NCBI GenBank assembly: GCA_023653785.1
Contig: JAMKCH010058336.1
Location: forward strand, 56,218 to 120,217
Reading direction: 5' to 3'
DNA length: 64,000 nucleotides
From: Ophioderma brevispina
Lineage: Eukaryota > Echinodermata > Ophiuroidea > Amphilepidida > Ophiodermatidae
Shown here one piece after another: positions 36,901 to 48,240 of the stretch. A model generated the notes under the pieces. The model did not search any database, was not told where the DNA came from, and worked only from the letters and a program-made list of their open reading frames with translations. Every line of letters starts with the position of its first letter. Position 1 is the stretch's first letter. A program made the translations under genes and the position numbers.

Positions 36901-37850
36901 TGCTTGAAAAAAATATTTTCATTATTTTATAAAATTGGTGTTATTGTGTTTTTTTTGATCATTTTCTCCACTTTTTTTCTTTTTTTTTATTATATTTGTT
37001 TAAATCTTATTTTATTTGGGTATATTTGTTACATTATTTTAATAAATCCAACGGCCCATCTTCATGGACAAACTCCTTGCTTTTATATTGTATCAACGGT
37101 ATTGTGTGGCATTTTAGTGCATTTGTTATTTTACATTTATTTTTGTTTATTAACTTTTGTTTATCTAATAATTTTGTTTTTATCTCTTATATTATTTTAG
37201 GTATGTTTTTAATTTTTAGTTTTTGAAAAATTTATTATTTATTTTTCTGTTTTTTTGAAATCTTATTTGTTTTCCGTCTTTTCTTTTTTAGTTCTGATAG
37301 GCGTTTTCTTTTTTTCACTAATTGTTCAATGTTAATTCTTTTGAAATTTTTATTTGTATTTTATTATATTTTAAATTATTTGTTCCATTGTAATTTTGTT
37401 TTATTATATTAGTTTATAACTTTATTTTATTTATTTTTAAACATTTTTTATGTTATTCCTTTATTTAGACCATTGTCTGGGTTGTTTATTTTATTAGTGG
37501 CATTGTTATATTTTTGCATTTATTTTTGTTCATTAACTGTTGTTTATTAATTTAAATTTGCTCATAACATAAAAACAAAAAAACAACCTAAAATTAAAAA
37601 TTAAAAATGTTTTCTTTTAAAATCTTATTTGTTATTGTCTTTTCTTTTTATGATTTGTGATTTAGAGTTTTCTTTTGTTTCAATCATTGTTCAATTGTTA
37701 ATTCTTTGAATTTTTTATTTGTACATGTATTTATTTATGTTTAAATTTTATTTTTATTTTGAAACCAATCCAAATTAATTGTCAAAAATAAAAATATTTT
37801 TCATTTTGGACTACTTATTCCCAGCTTTGTGATTTCAATTTAAGATGTGT
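36901..37850 (+). repeat. T-rich region with ~370-bp tandem duplication
   Basis: Over 75% A+T with long T runs. Two blocks about 365-375 bases apart are alike: near 37260 and 37620 (AAATCTTATTTGTT, GTCTTTTCTTTTT, GTTCAA.TGTTAATTCTTT), and near 37130 and 37506 (GTTAT.TT.CATTTATTTTTGTT.ATTAAC). The 98-residue frame at 36904-37200 is composition-driven. Confidence 0.6.
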
Positions 37851-37974
37851 ATGTTGTTAAAAAAAAAGAAAAAAAAAAATGGGAACAGGGAGAAAAAAGC
37901 AAAACACGGCACACTTTCTTGGTAACAAACAGCTCAAACAAGAACAAAACTAAATAACACAGTAAAAAAATCAA

Positions 37975-38085
37975 TCTTCTCTGGACCGATTCGAACCCTG
38001 ACCAACGGGGAAGGGGGGAAAAAAATAATACATGGGTGTGTTAGTGCCTTAGATCCGCATAGGCCATAGGAACTTGCTTTTCTAA
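37975..38085 (-). repeat. tRNA-derived SINE-like sequence
   Basis: On the - strand, TGGCCTATGCGGATCTAAGG resembles a pol III A box with the following GGCACTAACAC, and after ~35 bases GGTCAGGGTTCGAATCGGTC matches the B box GGTTCGAATCC closely. Spacing (~50 bases) fits a tRNA head. Stems do not close well, so it is a SINE or tRNA pseudogene. Confidence 0.5.
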
Positions 38086-38186
38086 CTGTAATCTGCTCAA
38101 TGGGTCACAAGGTTATGGAAGACACAGTGAGCCTCAGCGGGGTCACAATACACGACCTAAGATGGCGTATTACGTGAAGGATACAA

Positions 38187-38417
38187 TTATACAGCGTTTT
38201 TAAAATTTTCCTTAAATTTCGCAAGGAGACCAAAAATGGAGAGAACTTCTTCTTGCCTAAATCTCTGCCGAAAAGAAGAGAAATTGATTTTTAGTATCGG
38301 GTAATCTCGAACAACTTCCTCATATATTTCCCACATATTTTGAACATCCGCTAGGCAAACATTATATCGTGATTGGTGTAACGTAGAAATCCCCCAATTT
38401 GGCCTTACAGTTTCCAC
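38187..38417 (-). CDS. Short unrecognised open frame, 76 codons
   Basis: The frame opens with METVRPNWGISTLHQSRYNV and continues through WEIYEEVVRDYPILK to a lysine/phenylalanine-rich end. It is mixed in composition and not a homopolymer product, so it could be an exon or transposase scrap. I do not recognise a domain, and no splice partners or terminal repeats were found. Confidence 0.2.
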   Translation of the reverse strand: METVRPNWGISTLHQSRYNVCLADVQNMWEIYEEVVRDYPILKINFSSFRQRFRQEEVLSIFGLLAKFKENFKNAV

Positions 38418-38948
38418 ACACGGTCCGGAAAGGTGTCGTCTGGGTCACACTGTGAAACGAGATTATCTAAATAGTTTACTGCGCGAGCGAGATTAACGTT
38501 ATCCGTCCGTCATAGAGAAGCATAAAATGAAAATAAAATCTCAAATATCTCCGGAATACGGAAGGGGGGGGGTGGTTTATGGAGATTTTTGCAGCATCAG
38601 AGGGTCTGTTTACTATGTTTTGTTTTGAATAATATGCATCGTAATTGGGTCTGAACCTATAGAACGTTAGCGACCGCCAGGGAAAATTGCCCCCCAAGCC
38701 ACGTTTTTGTCGCCGGTGGGTATTCGGTGTGCTGAAAAAAAACGGAAAAGTAAACACGTAATCGCTACGGACCGTATCCCTTTTCCCACAAGGCCTTTCG
38801 GTATTATTCCAGTCTGAGAATTTTCAACGTGGTTTCATTAGGCCCATTTTTTTTCAATGTTAGAAACAGGATCATACGTTACTTACCAGGACCGCTGTAA
38901 ACAGCTTCCAACGCCAAGCTACTAGGTGCGCCCGTCGGCGCCCCTTCC

Positions 38949-39308
38949 TAACCAGACATGGGGAGATTTCCGGAAAGAAATGCCCCCCATTTCTGAACCC
39001 CTGGTTTTGACATATTTGGAATTTGACTTTACCAATGTATTAATCACCCCTGAGTGAATAAGCCGAATACGCCGTCTTTAGTAATAAGATGATGATTAGT
39101 AGTAGTTCTGTCGTGCACTGACAGAAAAGTCAAAGTCAGGTTTTCTATGGGGAACGATTACGATTAGCCGGCAGTTCAAAAACAAGGTGTGTGTGTTCTT
39201 TTGTACCTTTTGTCCAAAAAACCGTTGAAGTTCTAGGTGGTATACACCGATTCCAGTGAAAATTTGAGAGACCTTGTATCCTAAAAAAAATCTCCTCCTG
39301 TAACTTAA
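38949..39308 (+). mobile_element. TTAA-type MITE, family B copy 1
   Basis: Shares in order GAAATGCCCCCCATTTCTGAAC, CATATTTGGAAT, GAATAAGCC.AATAC, TTTTGTCCAAAAAACC, CCTTGTATCCTA..AAAAATCTC and TCCTGT..CTTAAAA with the copies at 42694 and 43413. It has an extra ~90 bases (ATGATGATTAGTAGTAG ... TTTTCTATGGG) shared with the interrupted copy at 61403-61730. Right TTAA is intact; the left end is degraded. Confidence 0.65.
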
Positions 39309-39632
39309 AACATACTATAGTAACTCATCTTAATGAACATTCATTGTAAGTGAATATATGAAAGAACGAAATGCATCATAAAAAATTCTACATACGTCTT
39401 GATAGTAAATATTCATATTTTCAATATTTGTGGGTTTTTATTTAAACAACTGTTTTGTAAGAAAACTGGTATATTTTGGAAAAAAGGGTGATTAAAAGAA
39501 TGATTTAAGGCTGGAATTATTTTCAAAGCAGGACAAGGAGAGGGTCTTTGGTCCTATTGGCCAAAGCATTTGCCCAGTGCAACGGGAATCAAGGTTCAGT
39601 CTTAGATTTAGGTCCTTATTTTTTTCGTTTTA

Positions 39633-39790
39633 TAGGTCTTAGTTTTATAGGTATTAGTTTTATTACTAGGTCTTAGTTTATAGGTCTTAGTTTTATAGGT
39701 CTTAGTTAAGTTTTATAGGTCTTAGTTTATAGGTCTTAGTTTTATAGGTCTTAGGTTCTTGTTTTATAGGTCTTAGTCTTTGTTTTATAC
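39633..39790 (+). repeat. Minisatellite, unit TTTATAGGTCTTAGT
   Basis: About nine imperfect copies of the 15-base unit in a row with small gaps and one TATTAG variant. Confidence 0.9.
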
Positions 39791-40534
39791 ACACCCCTGA
39801 CACTCGGCATATATATAGGACATGTGTCTATATCATCCCAAAATTTTGTGCAAACATTTCCCATTTCTTTGATAGTTGAATTGAATGTATAAAGCCTTGA
39901 TGTATACTCCAACATTCGCGGTCAGACGATATCGCGGCTGCAAAGGAAAACTTGCCCCAATTTTTTATGCATCGGCGGAAAGAATTTCTATCGCGCGAGG
40001 GATTTTGAGGCTCGCGGAGAGTTGAATTTTGTACAACGCTCTAAGGCATATCGCTGGCCGCGAAATTCTTCTGATTGGCTGTCTAGGATACAAAGGTCGG
40101 TGATTGACCTCATGAAACCAAATGAAACCTGACCTCTTAAAATCTCCATCAGCCTGATAATCAAACACAACAATTGTCATCCAATTGAAATGAAGGATAC
40201 ACGCTTATCATTAAATTAAGTATAACTTGTAATTATGGCCAATTTGGCCAAATATTAAACGCTATGGATGTAGTGCGAAAAATCTGGGTAGTATGTAGTG
40301 ATCCATGAGGCATGATTAGTTTAGCTTATTTTTAAGGATATCATAAAGACTGTTTTGGCGGGTTAGTACGGACATATGTTGTAAACCCACCTGATTTATT
40401 CTGAGCTCCGCCATCCTACCCGTGGTATGCATGGCCATGTGGTTGTACAAATGTAGTAAAACTACACTTAATAACTGATCATATCAAACTAGGCATATAA
40501 TAAATAAAGTCATAAAATCCTTGAAGATGGCGAA

Positions 40535-41011
40535 ACTAAAGAGACACTGGGCACATTTGCAAAATAGGGGAAATTAAAAAAAAAAAAAAAAATCGATATT
40601 TTTGCTGGTGTGTAAGGCTTTATATACAACAGCCCTCACCCGAAATGATTTAAGACAATCAGCTTCCGTATGGGTAAACAAGAACGATTTGATAAATTTT
40701 TAACGTCGCGGCGATGTTAAATTCAGCACAATGTTTGATCGGTTCTATAAACTTTGTGGTTTAATATCAGTGTAGGCACGAGTTAAAAAATATTATGTAA
40801 TTATTACACATTTGTTGATGAAGTTATGGAGGAAAACTTAAAAGATGGCCTAAAATTCCCTGGATTCTTTATCCTCATATCAATGTACCATATCTGTTTT
40901 GGGTATGTTATTTTTATTGTGAAAATATATCTCTGTTATTCCTGGCCTAGACTATTTTGAGAGCAATTTGAAGAAATTCATATTTGTGTGAAAAGTTGCA
41001 GTGCCGCTTAA
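40535..41011 (+). mobile_element. TTAA-type MITE, family A copy 2
   Basis: Left end CTAAAGAGACACTGG, right end CAGTGCCGCTTAA. The interior matches copy 1 (451-995) in order: ATCGATATTTTTGC, AGCCCTCACCCGAAATGATT, CTTCCGTATGGGT, TTTGTGGTTTAATATCAGTG, GTTATGGA..AAACTTAAA. It lacks ~70 bases present in copy 1. Right TTAA is kept; left is mutated to CTAA. Confidence 0.75.
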
Positions 41012-41944
41012 ATGGTAACAATACAAAATCGCTCCAGAACATGTACTTTTATTGCCAAGAATTAAAAATGCATATGGCAACATACGTCCTATATGTACTT
41101 ATCAGCATGCAGGCCTGGGGATTACACTTTTAATATAACCTTTGACCTGAAGTATCATAAAAAGGCCTAATAATCTCGCTCGTCCTATTCTATATTGGCT
41201 AGATCTCATTCGGGGGAAATCCAGAGATATATCGTCAAAATACGGACCGGTATATTGATTTCTAAATTGTTAGAAAATTGTCAACGGGCAAAATAGTTGT
41301 CAATTAAAAATTAATACAGCCAACGACTCCTCGAGATGAGACCATTTAATAGCTCGGAGTATAACATTGATTTTATCGCGCGTGGTGGTTATCAGCGAAT
41401 GTAAATTTATCGACAGCATCGACGATGAAGCAATACTGGAGTATACATCGGGCTTTATGCAGGCGGGGATAGAGATTTAGAAGATTCATTGTATGAGCAT
41501 AAAAGTTGTGTCTACAAATGTTCCTAGAAACCAGGTGGGTACTTGCAATATGTTGGAAAACTTGCAAATATGTTGGAAAATTCTCTATTAACCCATAAAA
41601 TTTTCAAAAATTTGAAAACAAAAAATTGAACAAATCCAAACACCAACAAAATAAGCCTCCCATACTGTTTTATTAATAGCCCAAAATGCTACTGGTAATA
41701 ATTACGGTACATTAGAGAAGATTTGTGTTATGTCCCTCTGATTTCTCAAATTTCTTATTTAAAACTCTCATAGTGCTTTCGTTCTCCTGAAAATCATTTT
41801 ATGTTTACGGCTGCTTTCTGGGGGAAAAGAATCGTGTTTCCCCCAATCTCCCTGCCACAACGATGAACAAGTCCAATATTTACATTATTTCACATTGAAA
41901 GCTCTGCTCGATGTGATAGAAACACCACAATTAAGCCGATATGA

Positions 41945-42030
41945 AAAGTCAGGCCCGTAGCCCAGGAATTTATGGGGGGGGGGTGTGCGGAACGGGGGGG
42001 AGGATTTGCCAGAAGTGGACCCTTTGGCGG
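41945..42030 (+). repeat. Repeat head: GCCCGTAGCCCAGGAATTT plus G run and AAGTGGACC
   Basis: CCGTAGCCCAGGAATTTATG, then 10 G, GTGTGCGG, further G runs and AGAAGTGGACCCTTTGGCGG. This is the arrangement of a repeat seen widely in invertebrates and links the AGTGGACC words at 1-250 and 46890-47065 with the G-tract type at 3937-4210. Confidence 0.45.
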
Positions 42031-42693
42031 ACCAACACATCATTGTTTCGGCTCGGCGCTCGCCGGTTGACCCAAATGTTTTCACGTAGTCTCCAAACTC
42101 CATCATTGAAGCACATTGTGAAATTACAGCGACAACTCATCACGAATGGGAAAATTTCTTCTTGACCGCATTATAAAACCAGGTATAAAGAGTGCAAAAA
42201 ACTTAACCTACTAACTTGTTGGCAAAAGGGGTCAGTACTGAGAAGAACAAAACAAACACCACTGATTTTAAAACCCTTTCCTATTTTTGTTTGCATAACC
42301 AGCATGCAAAATCTGACCACATAGAAGTGACCTAGAAAAGTTAGCAGGGTTGACAACTGATCGCCATCAGAAAAGGGAATAACACAAAATAATGGAGACC
42401 AGGATCGCCAAAACAGCATTTCTCTGTGATATACAACCATTTGGAATAGTTCACTGTCAGTGTATACAGACCACTAAATAAATTGCTAAGGGTTATTTGA
42501 CAGGGTGTATGTGCAGGGGCCCTGGTATACAAAACCAGTCCAGCAAATTTACACACCACAATTGGACATATTGAACTATTGTTACATCGTTTTAAATGCA
42601 GGAATGCCATCAATCCTATGCATGGGCAATATTCACTTTTTTTGCACTGAGTTCAAACAAAAATTTGGTGTACTCATATCTTGTATTTACACT

Positions 42694-42968
42694 TTAAAGA
42701 GACACAAGGACATTTCTAGCAAGAAGTGCCCCCAATTTTTTTTCGAACCTGGGTTTATTTTGCATATTTGGAATGCTTACCAATGTTATTAGATCAAACC
42801 TAAAGTGAATAAGCCAAATACAGCCGTCGTTCAAAACCGGCATAGTTTTTGGGTTTTCTTTTTTTGTCCAATAAACCATCAAAACATTCTCAGTAGGTGT
42901 TCTACCACCAATCAAGTGTAAATTGAGAGAAATTTGTATCCTCCAAAAATCTCTTCCTGTGTCTTTAA
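42694..42968 (+). mobile_element. TTAA-flanked MITE, family B copy 2
   Basis: Starts TTAA-AGAGACACAAGGAC and ends TCCTGTGTCT-TTAA; the ends are inverted copies and TTAA sits on both sides. 275 bases, no coding capacity. The terminal AGAGACAC word is shared with family A, so both probably used the same transposase type (piggyBac-like by the TTAA target). Confidence 0.8.
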
Positions 42969-43412
42969 CATCTTATTGTCATAAAGCAAGAGATGATTTT
43001 CCAAAACTTAAGTTAAAACTGTCTAATACTTTATCTTAAATGGTTCCATTACAACTAAAAACAATATAATCTGAAATATTTAGGTCTAACTAAAGTAGAA
43101 AAATGAGCTTACCACACCATTTGTTAGTTTATGACAATTTGATTTCACAACATCAGATCAAGCTAACACCCTGACAATTTTGCAGCGCATGTTTCAAAAT
43201 ATACACTGTGAATCAATGACAGGTATATGTGCAGTGGCCTGTTAATACAAAACCAGTCCAGCAAATTTACACACACATTGACAATATTGGAACTTGATTA
43301 AAGTAGTTTTTAAATAGCAAGTAAATGCCCTCAACTCCTAGGGCAGGGCAATATTCACTTTTTTTGACTGAGTTCCAAAAACATTGGTGTAACTCAATTC
43401 TTGTTTTACACT

Positions 43413-43685
43413 TTAAAGAGACACAAGGAACATTCTATGAAAGAAGTGCCCCCCCCCCAATTTCTTTTTTAACTGGGTTTATTTTGCATATTTGGAATGC
43501 TAACCAATGTTATTAGATTACCCTAAGCGAATAAGCAAATACATCCATCGTTTTCAAAACATAGTTTTGGGGTTTTCTTTTTATTTGTTTGTCCAAATAA
43601 ACATCAAACTTCTCATAGGTGTCTACCAACCATCAAGTGAATTGAGAGAATTTTGTATCCTCAAAAATCTCTTCCGTGTCTTTAA
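43413..43685 (+). mobile_element. TTAA-flanked MITE, family B copy 3
   Basis: Second unit's counterpart of the element at 42694, with TTAA-AGAGACACAAGGAAC at the left and CTTCCGTGTCT-TTAA at the right. It differs from copy 2 by a longer C run (43447-43457) and scattered one-base gaps. Confidence 0.8.
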
Positions 43686-44089
43686 CATCGTATGTCATTA
43701 AAGGGGCAAAAGGAGATGTTTTTTCCAAAACTTAAAAACACTAATACGTTATCGTAAATGGTCCATTACAACTAAAAACATATATCTGAAAATGTTTAGG
43801 TCTAACTAACGTAGAAAAAGAGCTTCCACACACATTGTTCGTTTATGACACTTTGATGTCATCACAAGCTCAGATCAAGCTAACACCCTGACAATTTTGC
43901 AGCGCATGTTTCAAAATATACACTGTGAATCAATGAAAGGTATATCATGTTGATCAAACCACATCAATACAAACAGCAACCAATGGGTCATATTTATTAC
44001 CGAGTTCACAAACAGACCTCAAATATATATGTTTCTGATTTAAGGCAATTTAGCTTCAGCTGACAGATAAAATAGAATAAAGAGAAATC

Positions 44090-44279
44090 GTAGCTCCCAC
44101 AATGCATTGCTTCCATGTCAGTTTTTTTGTACAGGCAGTCATGTGAATCGTTTAGAGAAGAACATTCTTGAAAGGCAATTTTGTGATCAGTACTGTCACT
44201 TTGCCTGTTTCATCTCTAACGATTCACATCGTACCTGTACAAAAACCTCCATTGGAAGCAATGGCATTGTGGAAGCTAC
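44090..44279. mobile_element. Foldback MITE with ~70-bp arms
   Basis: Left arm 44090-44160 and right arm 44211-44279 read inward as GTAGCT.CCACAATG, CATTGCTTCCA, TTTTTGTACAGG and ATGTGAATCGTT.AGAGA. The ~50-bp loop contains GTGATCAGTACTGTCAC. No coding capacity; overlapping short frame at 44107-44316 rejected. Confidence 0.75.
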
Positions 44280-44939
44280 TGATATCTTCTTGAATGTAGA
44301 ATTGAACAAATTGTAATTCTTTCACACGGGGAATAAGCATACATGCTGTCATCAAAGCTGATGATTAGCTAACTTTATTGAAATCCTTGTGCTTCTTGCA
44401 GGAACTAATTAAAATCCATAACAAAACATCAAAACATGATTTGTGCTGGTACCTAAAAATTCCTAACATATTTGCTATTTCAATTTGTATCAAGAATAAT
44501 AGCTGTGAAGGATCATTTATTGACCTCAGCATTTCAATAATAGATAAAGGTGCTGTTTCATTTATGTTTATATGTTCTCTACTGAAAGGAAATCCTGGTA
44601 CTTTGCATACCGTCATCATTTAAGTATTGTGGGAAAAAATTTGTGTTTTGAAAGCAGAAGTGATGATACATATTGCAAGGCCCTAGTCAATGCTATGGCT
44701 AATTTGGGGATGGTTAACCATTATAGCGTCATTTTTCCCCTCTACTATTTTGGGGCCCGGAAAGCAATGGATTGAAAGTAATAAATTTCAGGACGAAATG
44801 AGAAAAATTGCCTTTCATCTGATCTTAAAATTGATACACTTCTGGTAATTCCGCCCACCCCCCCCACCCAAAAAACGATTGGGAACAACACCTTTAATTT
44901 CCCCCCAAATACTCTAAAAAATACATCGGTCTCTCGGAC

Positions 44940-45379
44940 CGCTTGTGTCGCTGCCCGTCGCGGTTAGTGAATGATAGCAACATGACCTTTGACCTTGAAT
45001 TGAACCTTTGCCTCATCAACAAATTAGGGGTGCCATGTTGCACCCTATGTTCATTTTGGTTTGCTTCCAATTGAACGTCAACTTTGTCGAGAATGGGTCA
45101 TTTTAACATTTTCAGCCTTTTGCACCCATTTGAACCAACTTGACCCTCACATGACCCTTGACGCTTGGTATGTGACCCTTTGACCTCATCAACAATGGGG
45201 GAGGCCATGTTGCAACCTGTGACCCAAGTTTTGGTTTAAAATCCATCAAGTATGTGGATTTTAACATGCAAATGTTTAACCCTTTTCACAACAGCCATCA
45301 ACCACATCAACACGAAAACACTACATGACAAAGTGATCCCTATGTGTCCTTCCTGCCTTAGGCAGGCGACACAAAAAGC
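44940..45379 (+). mobile_element. Inverted-repeat element, family D copy 2
   Basis: Left GCTTGTGTCGCTGCC pairs with right GGCAGGCGACACAAAAAGC. The left side (TCTCGGACCGC..GTGTC.CTGCC.GTCGCGGTT) matches the element at 1110. The interior holds two imperfect direct repeats of a ~150-base unit (TGACCTTGAATTGAACC..TTTGCCTCATCAACAA and GTGACCCTTTGACCTCATCA, each followed by GCCATGTTGCA.CCT). Confidence 0.6.
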
Positions 45380-46299
45380 TTTCAAAATAAGTACTATTTT
45401 TTCATAAAGTGTGGATTGGAGCATTAATCCTGCTCATGGAGGAATAAGGATTTATGTTTTTACCATATGTTTCATATGCTCATCTTGTATTCTTTAAAAA
45501 AGCAATCAATAAATGTACTTATTTCTTTAAAAAAACATTTAGGTGAACCAACCCCCCTGTTGACTTAAATTAAGCTTTCAATTGTGCTGCCTATACTATA
45601 TTTCTTTACTTTATCATTACTCTTCCTTCTCTGACATGAATGTGCAAGCTTCATTTGTAGTATATTTTTCCCCTGGGGAAAAGCTGAGAATTATTTTGAA
45701 ATAGTTTACCGTATATGAAAGGACAAGAATGTTTGCCCTTTAAGAATACCAGTATTTTAGCCACTGTTTATACAGCTGACATGCACAGGTAGGAGTTGGC
45801 TGGTGATTGCAATCAGAAAAATTTGGCCACAATTGATATTAGGGAATTACTCCACTGGATTGGTATGAATGGTTTGTGTAAAGGTGCACTGAGAGTTCAA
45901 AGTCATCCATATTTTCTGTGAGATTTAGTGATTTCCATATAGATAAGAACTCAAAGATTAACCTACTTTATATTTGGCTACAGAAATAAGCTAAAAAATG
46001 AAAACAAAAAAAGATTGTTTATGCTATATTTTAATAGAAAACTCGCTGAATTTCTATTTGCTTCTATAGGAAATTAAAATTTTCACAATTTTTGTACCAA
46101 AGAAACAGTTTCTCACTCAGCTTTATCCTTTCGATGGGGATTTTTGTGGATAGAAACTTTACCTCATTGCGAAATCCAGAATAATCACTTTTTTGGAACC
46201 TTTTTTGGGAAGAAATTCTCTTGTTGCACTTTAATACTTGGGCTTTAATATTAAAGCGTATGTCCATACTCAAAATCCATTCAGTTTTACTTAGAACAT

Positions 46300-46754
46300 T
46301 TAAAGCGGACACTGGCGCAAGTTTGCACAAAATATGAAATTCTTTAATTGCTCGCAAATGATAGTATAGGACATTGGTAAGAATAGAGATATATTTTGCC
46401 ACTAAAAATAACATACCAAAACGAAAAGGTATTTAATGAAGCTAAAGACATCAGGTAATTTGTAGGCCAACTTTAAGTTTCCGTAACTTTAAATACAAAT
46501 ATGTGTTATTACATTAATATCATCACACTCGTACTCAATTGATATTAAAACCACAAAGGTCACGGAAAGGTCAAACAGTGTCAATTCGTGGGAAAAATTC
46601 CGGCGTGTTTTTCTTGTGTTTAAACCCCCATTTCCGTTGTCTGCTGAATAAATGTCGCGGCGACATTAATTATAAAATCGTTCCGTTTAACCCATAAGGG
46701 GGATTTGGTCTTTTTTTTTTCAAATTTTTTTTCAAATTTGCGGTGTCTCTTTAA
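46300..46754 (-). mobile_element. TTAA-flanked MITE, family A copy 3
   Basis: Plus-strand left end TTAAAGCGGACACTGG is the complement of the family's right end, and the right end GTGTCTCT-TTAA the complement of its left end. The interior matches copies 1 and 2 on the opposite strand (AACTTTAAGTTTCCGTAACTTTAA, ATTGATATTAAAACCACAAAG, GTTTAACCCATAAG). TTAA flanks both ends. Confidence 0.75.
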
Positions 46755-46889
46755 TATGACTTACCAATGCAATTACTAACTGGCTGATATATCAAAATTA
46801 AGCCTAGAATTGCATGAATTTGGAACATTTGTGCATTTGTCATGCTTGGCATACATGAATGCCGTTCCGCGGCTGGAGCCATTACAAGA

Positions 46890-47065
46890 TTTGATTTTGA
46901 AACTGTTTTTTGACAAAGTGGATTTTTTGGTTAAGTGGACCTACCCCCTTACAATGATCTTTTTTTTTTTACTTTTGGAACATTTCACACACCAAAAAAA
47001 AGTGGACCTTTCTTGTCAAACATTTTGACCTTTTTTTAATCAAAAAAATTCATCATCAAAGGTAG
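46890..47065 (+). repeat. AGTGGACC-rich repeat, copy of 1-250
   Basis: TTAAGTGGACCTACC, TTTTTGGAACATTTCACACACC, AAAAAGTGGACCTTTC and TTTTGACCTTTTTTT follow the same order as 1-180 (AAGTGGACTTTC, TTTTTTGAACATCTCATCACC, TTTTGGACCTTG). Not coding. Confidence 0.5.
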
Positions 47066-48240
47066 CACCTTTTGTGAACTTGTTGTGTGATATAGGCCTA
47101 CTACTTGCACTTCAATATCAGACATGGTTATTTTTCCTCAGCCCTTTCTGTGAAAACTCCTTAGGTTTACATTATGCTGTACCCATACTAGTCACAAATC
47201 ATTTGAAAAAAAAAAGGAAAGAAAAAATCTCTCTTTTATACCCCTAATTATGACGTAAAATCTCGGTGCAAACTCGGCTATTGTGGGCCTTCCAGGCTGT
47301 ACAATAGCACTCACTATGGTGGTGGTTCTTTTATTCCGCTTTCCAGTGACTGCTTCTGGCCGATTGTTATTGGGCAGTGAGTTGAATCTGTTTAATTAGG
47401 CGGGCAAAATTTGTACACTGATCAGCCATCACTCAAGCTGGTGGCATGCCCCACTGTTCTTGCTTCAACCGTTTGTGTTTGGCAACACCCTCATTTCTTA
47501 TTAAGGAAATGCTGGCAAATTAAGCAATAAAAATACTTTCCTTTTATGATAATTACTTTATTGCTGCGATTCAGTGAAATTCTTTTGTAATTTTTGTGCC
47601 CCCTTTGTACCACATTAGGGGGCCAATGGCAGCATCTGTTGCTGATGTTTCATAGCAAACTAAGTCCATATTTTTATGAGTTTTTATGTGTGGTATGCAG
47701 TTGATATATCTTGGTCATTTCTCATGTTCAAGACACATTAATTTGGCATGGAAATGTTAAATCTGACTATGCATGGTATTTGCCTAGTTTGGGTTGGACA
47801 AAATGATCTTTTACTCCATTTGAATAGTTGTATATTAAGTTTCCTAGGTGTACTGGTACTCCCGTCAATTTCTGTCGGTACACTGTTGGGATGTAAACTA
47901 ACTTTTTGTAATCTACATGAGACAACCAACCAAATCTGTATTTAACCCTATCAACTCGTTAGATTCCGTTCTGCGTTATCACTCAATATGTCCGTGGGGG
48001 TTCATTGGTTTTTGAGATGGGCTTCCCAAATAACTGTGGTCATTTGGGGAAGCCATCTCAAAACACAGACAAAGACTAGGCTTTTTGACTCATGTGAATG
48101 CATTTTTCATGCTTATTCTTAATTCTAACAAAACATAATTTTTTAAATTTTTGCAAAAAAAGAAAAACAGATGTTCGTAGTGAACTACAATCAACTTCCG
48201 TACACACAAAGGTTCACCTTGATGTCTGCGAAACATTTGG
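47066..48240. other. No gene recognised
   Basis: AT-rich DNA. A short direct/inverted echo CCAAATGACCACAG / TTTGGGGAAGCCATCTC near 48010-48065 (GAGATGGGCTTCCC ... GGGAAGCCATCTCAAAA) makes a ~14-bp inverted repeat. No exon of the downstream CTR9 gene was found here. Confidence 0.4.

Larger units (their letters stand above)
42490..43945 (+). repeat. Tandem duplication, period ~719 bp, two units
   Basis: Unit 1 (about 42490-43215) and unit 2 (about 43216-43945) align throughout: GTATATGTGCAG, AATACAAAACCAGTCCAGCA, GGGCAATATTCACTTTTTTT, a family B MITE, CCATTACAACTAAAAACA, TTTAGGTCTAACTAA and CTGACAATTTTGCAGCGCAT. Because both units carry the MITE at the same place, the MITE inserted before the duplication. 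Differences between units are mostly single-base gaps. Confidence 0.85.

Noticed and set aside
44378..44623. Overlapping ~80-codon frames on both strands
   Set aside because: Complementary open frames in AT-rich DNA without domain or splice signals.
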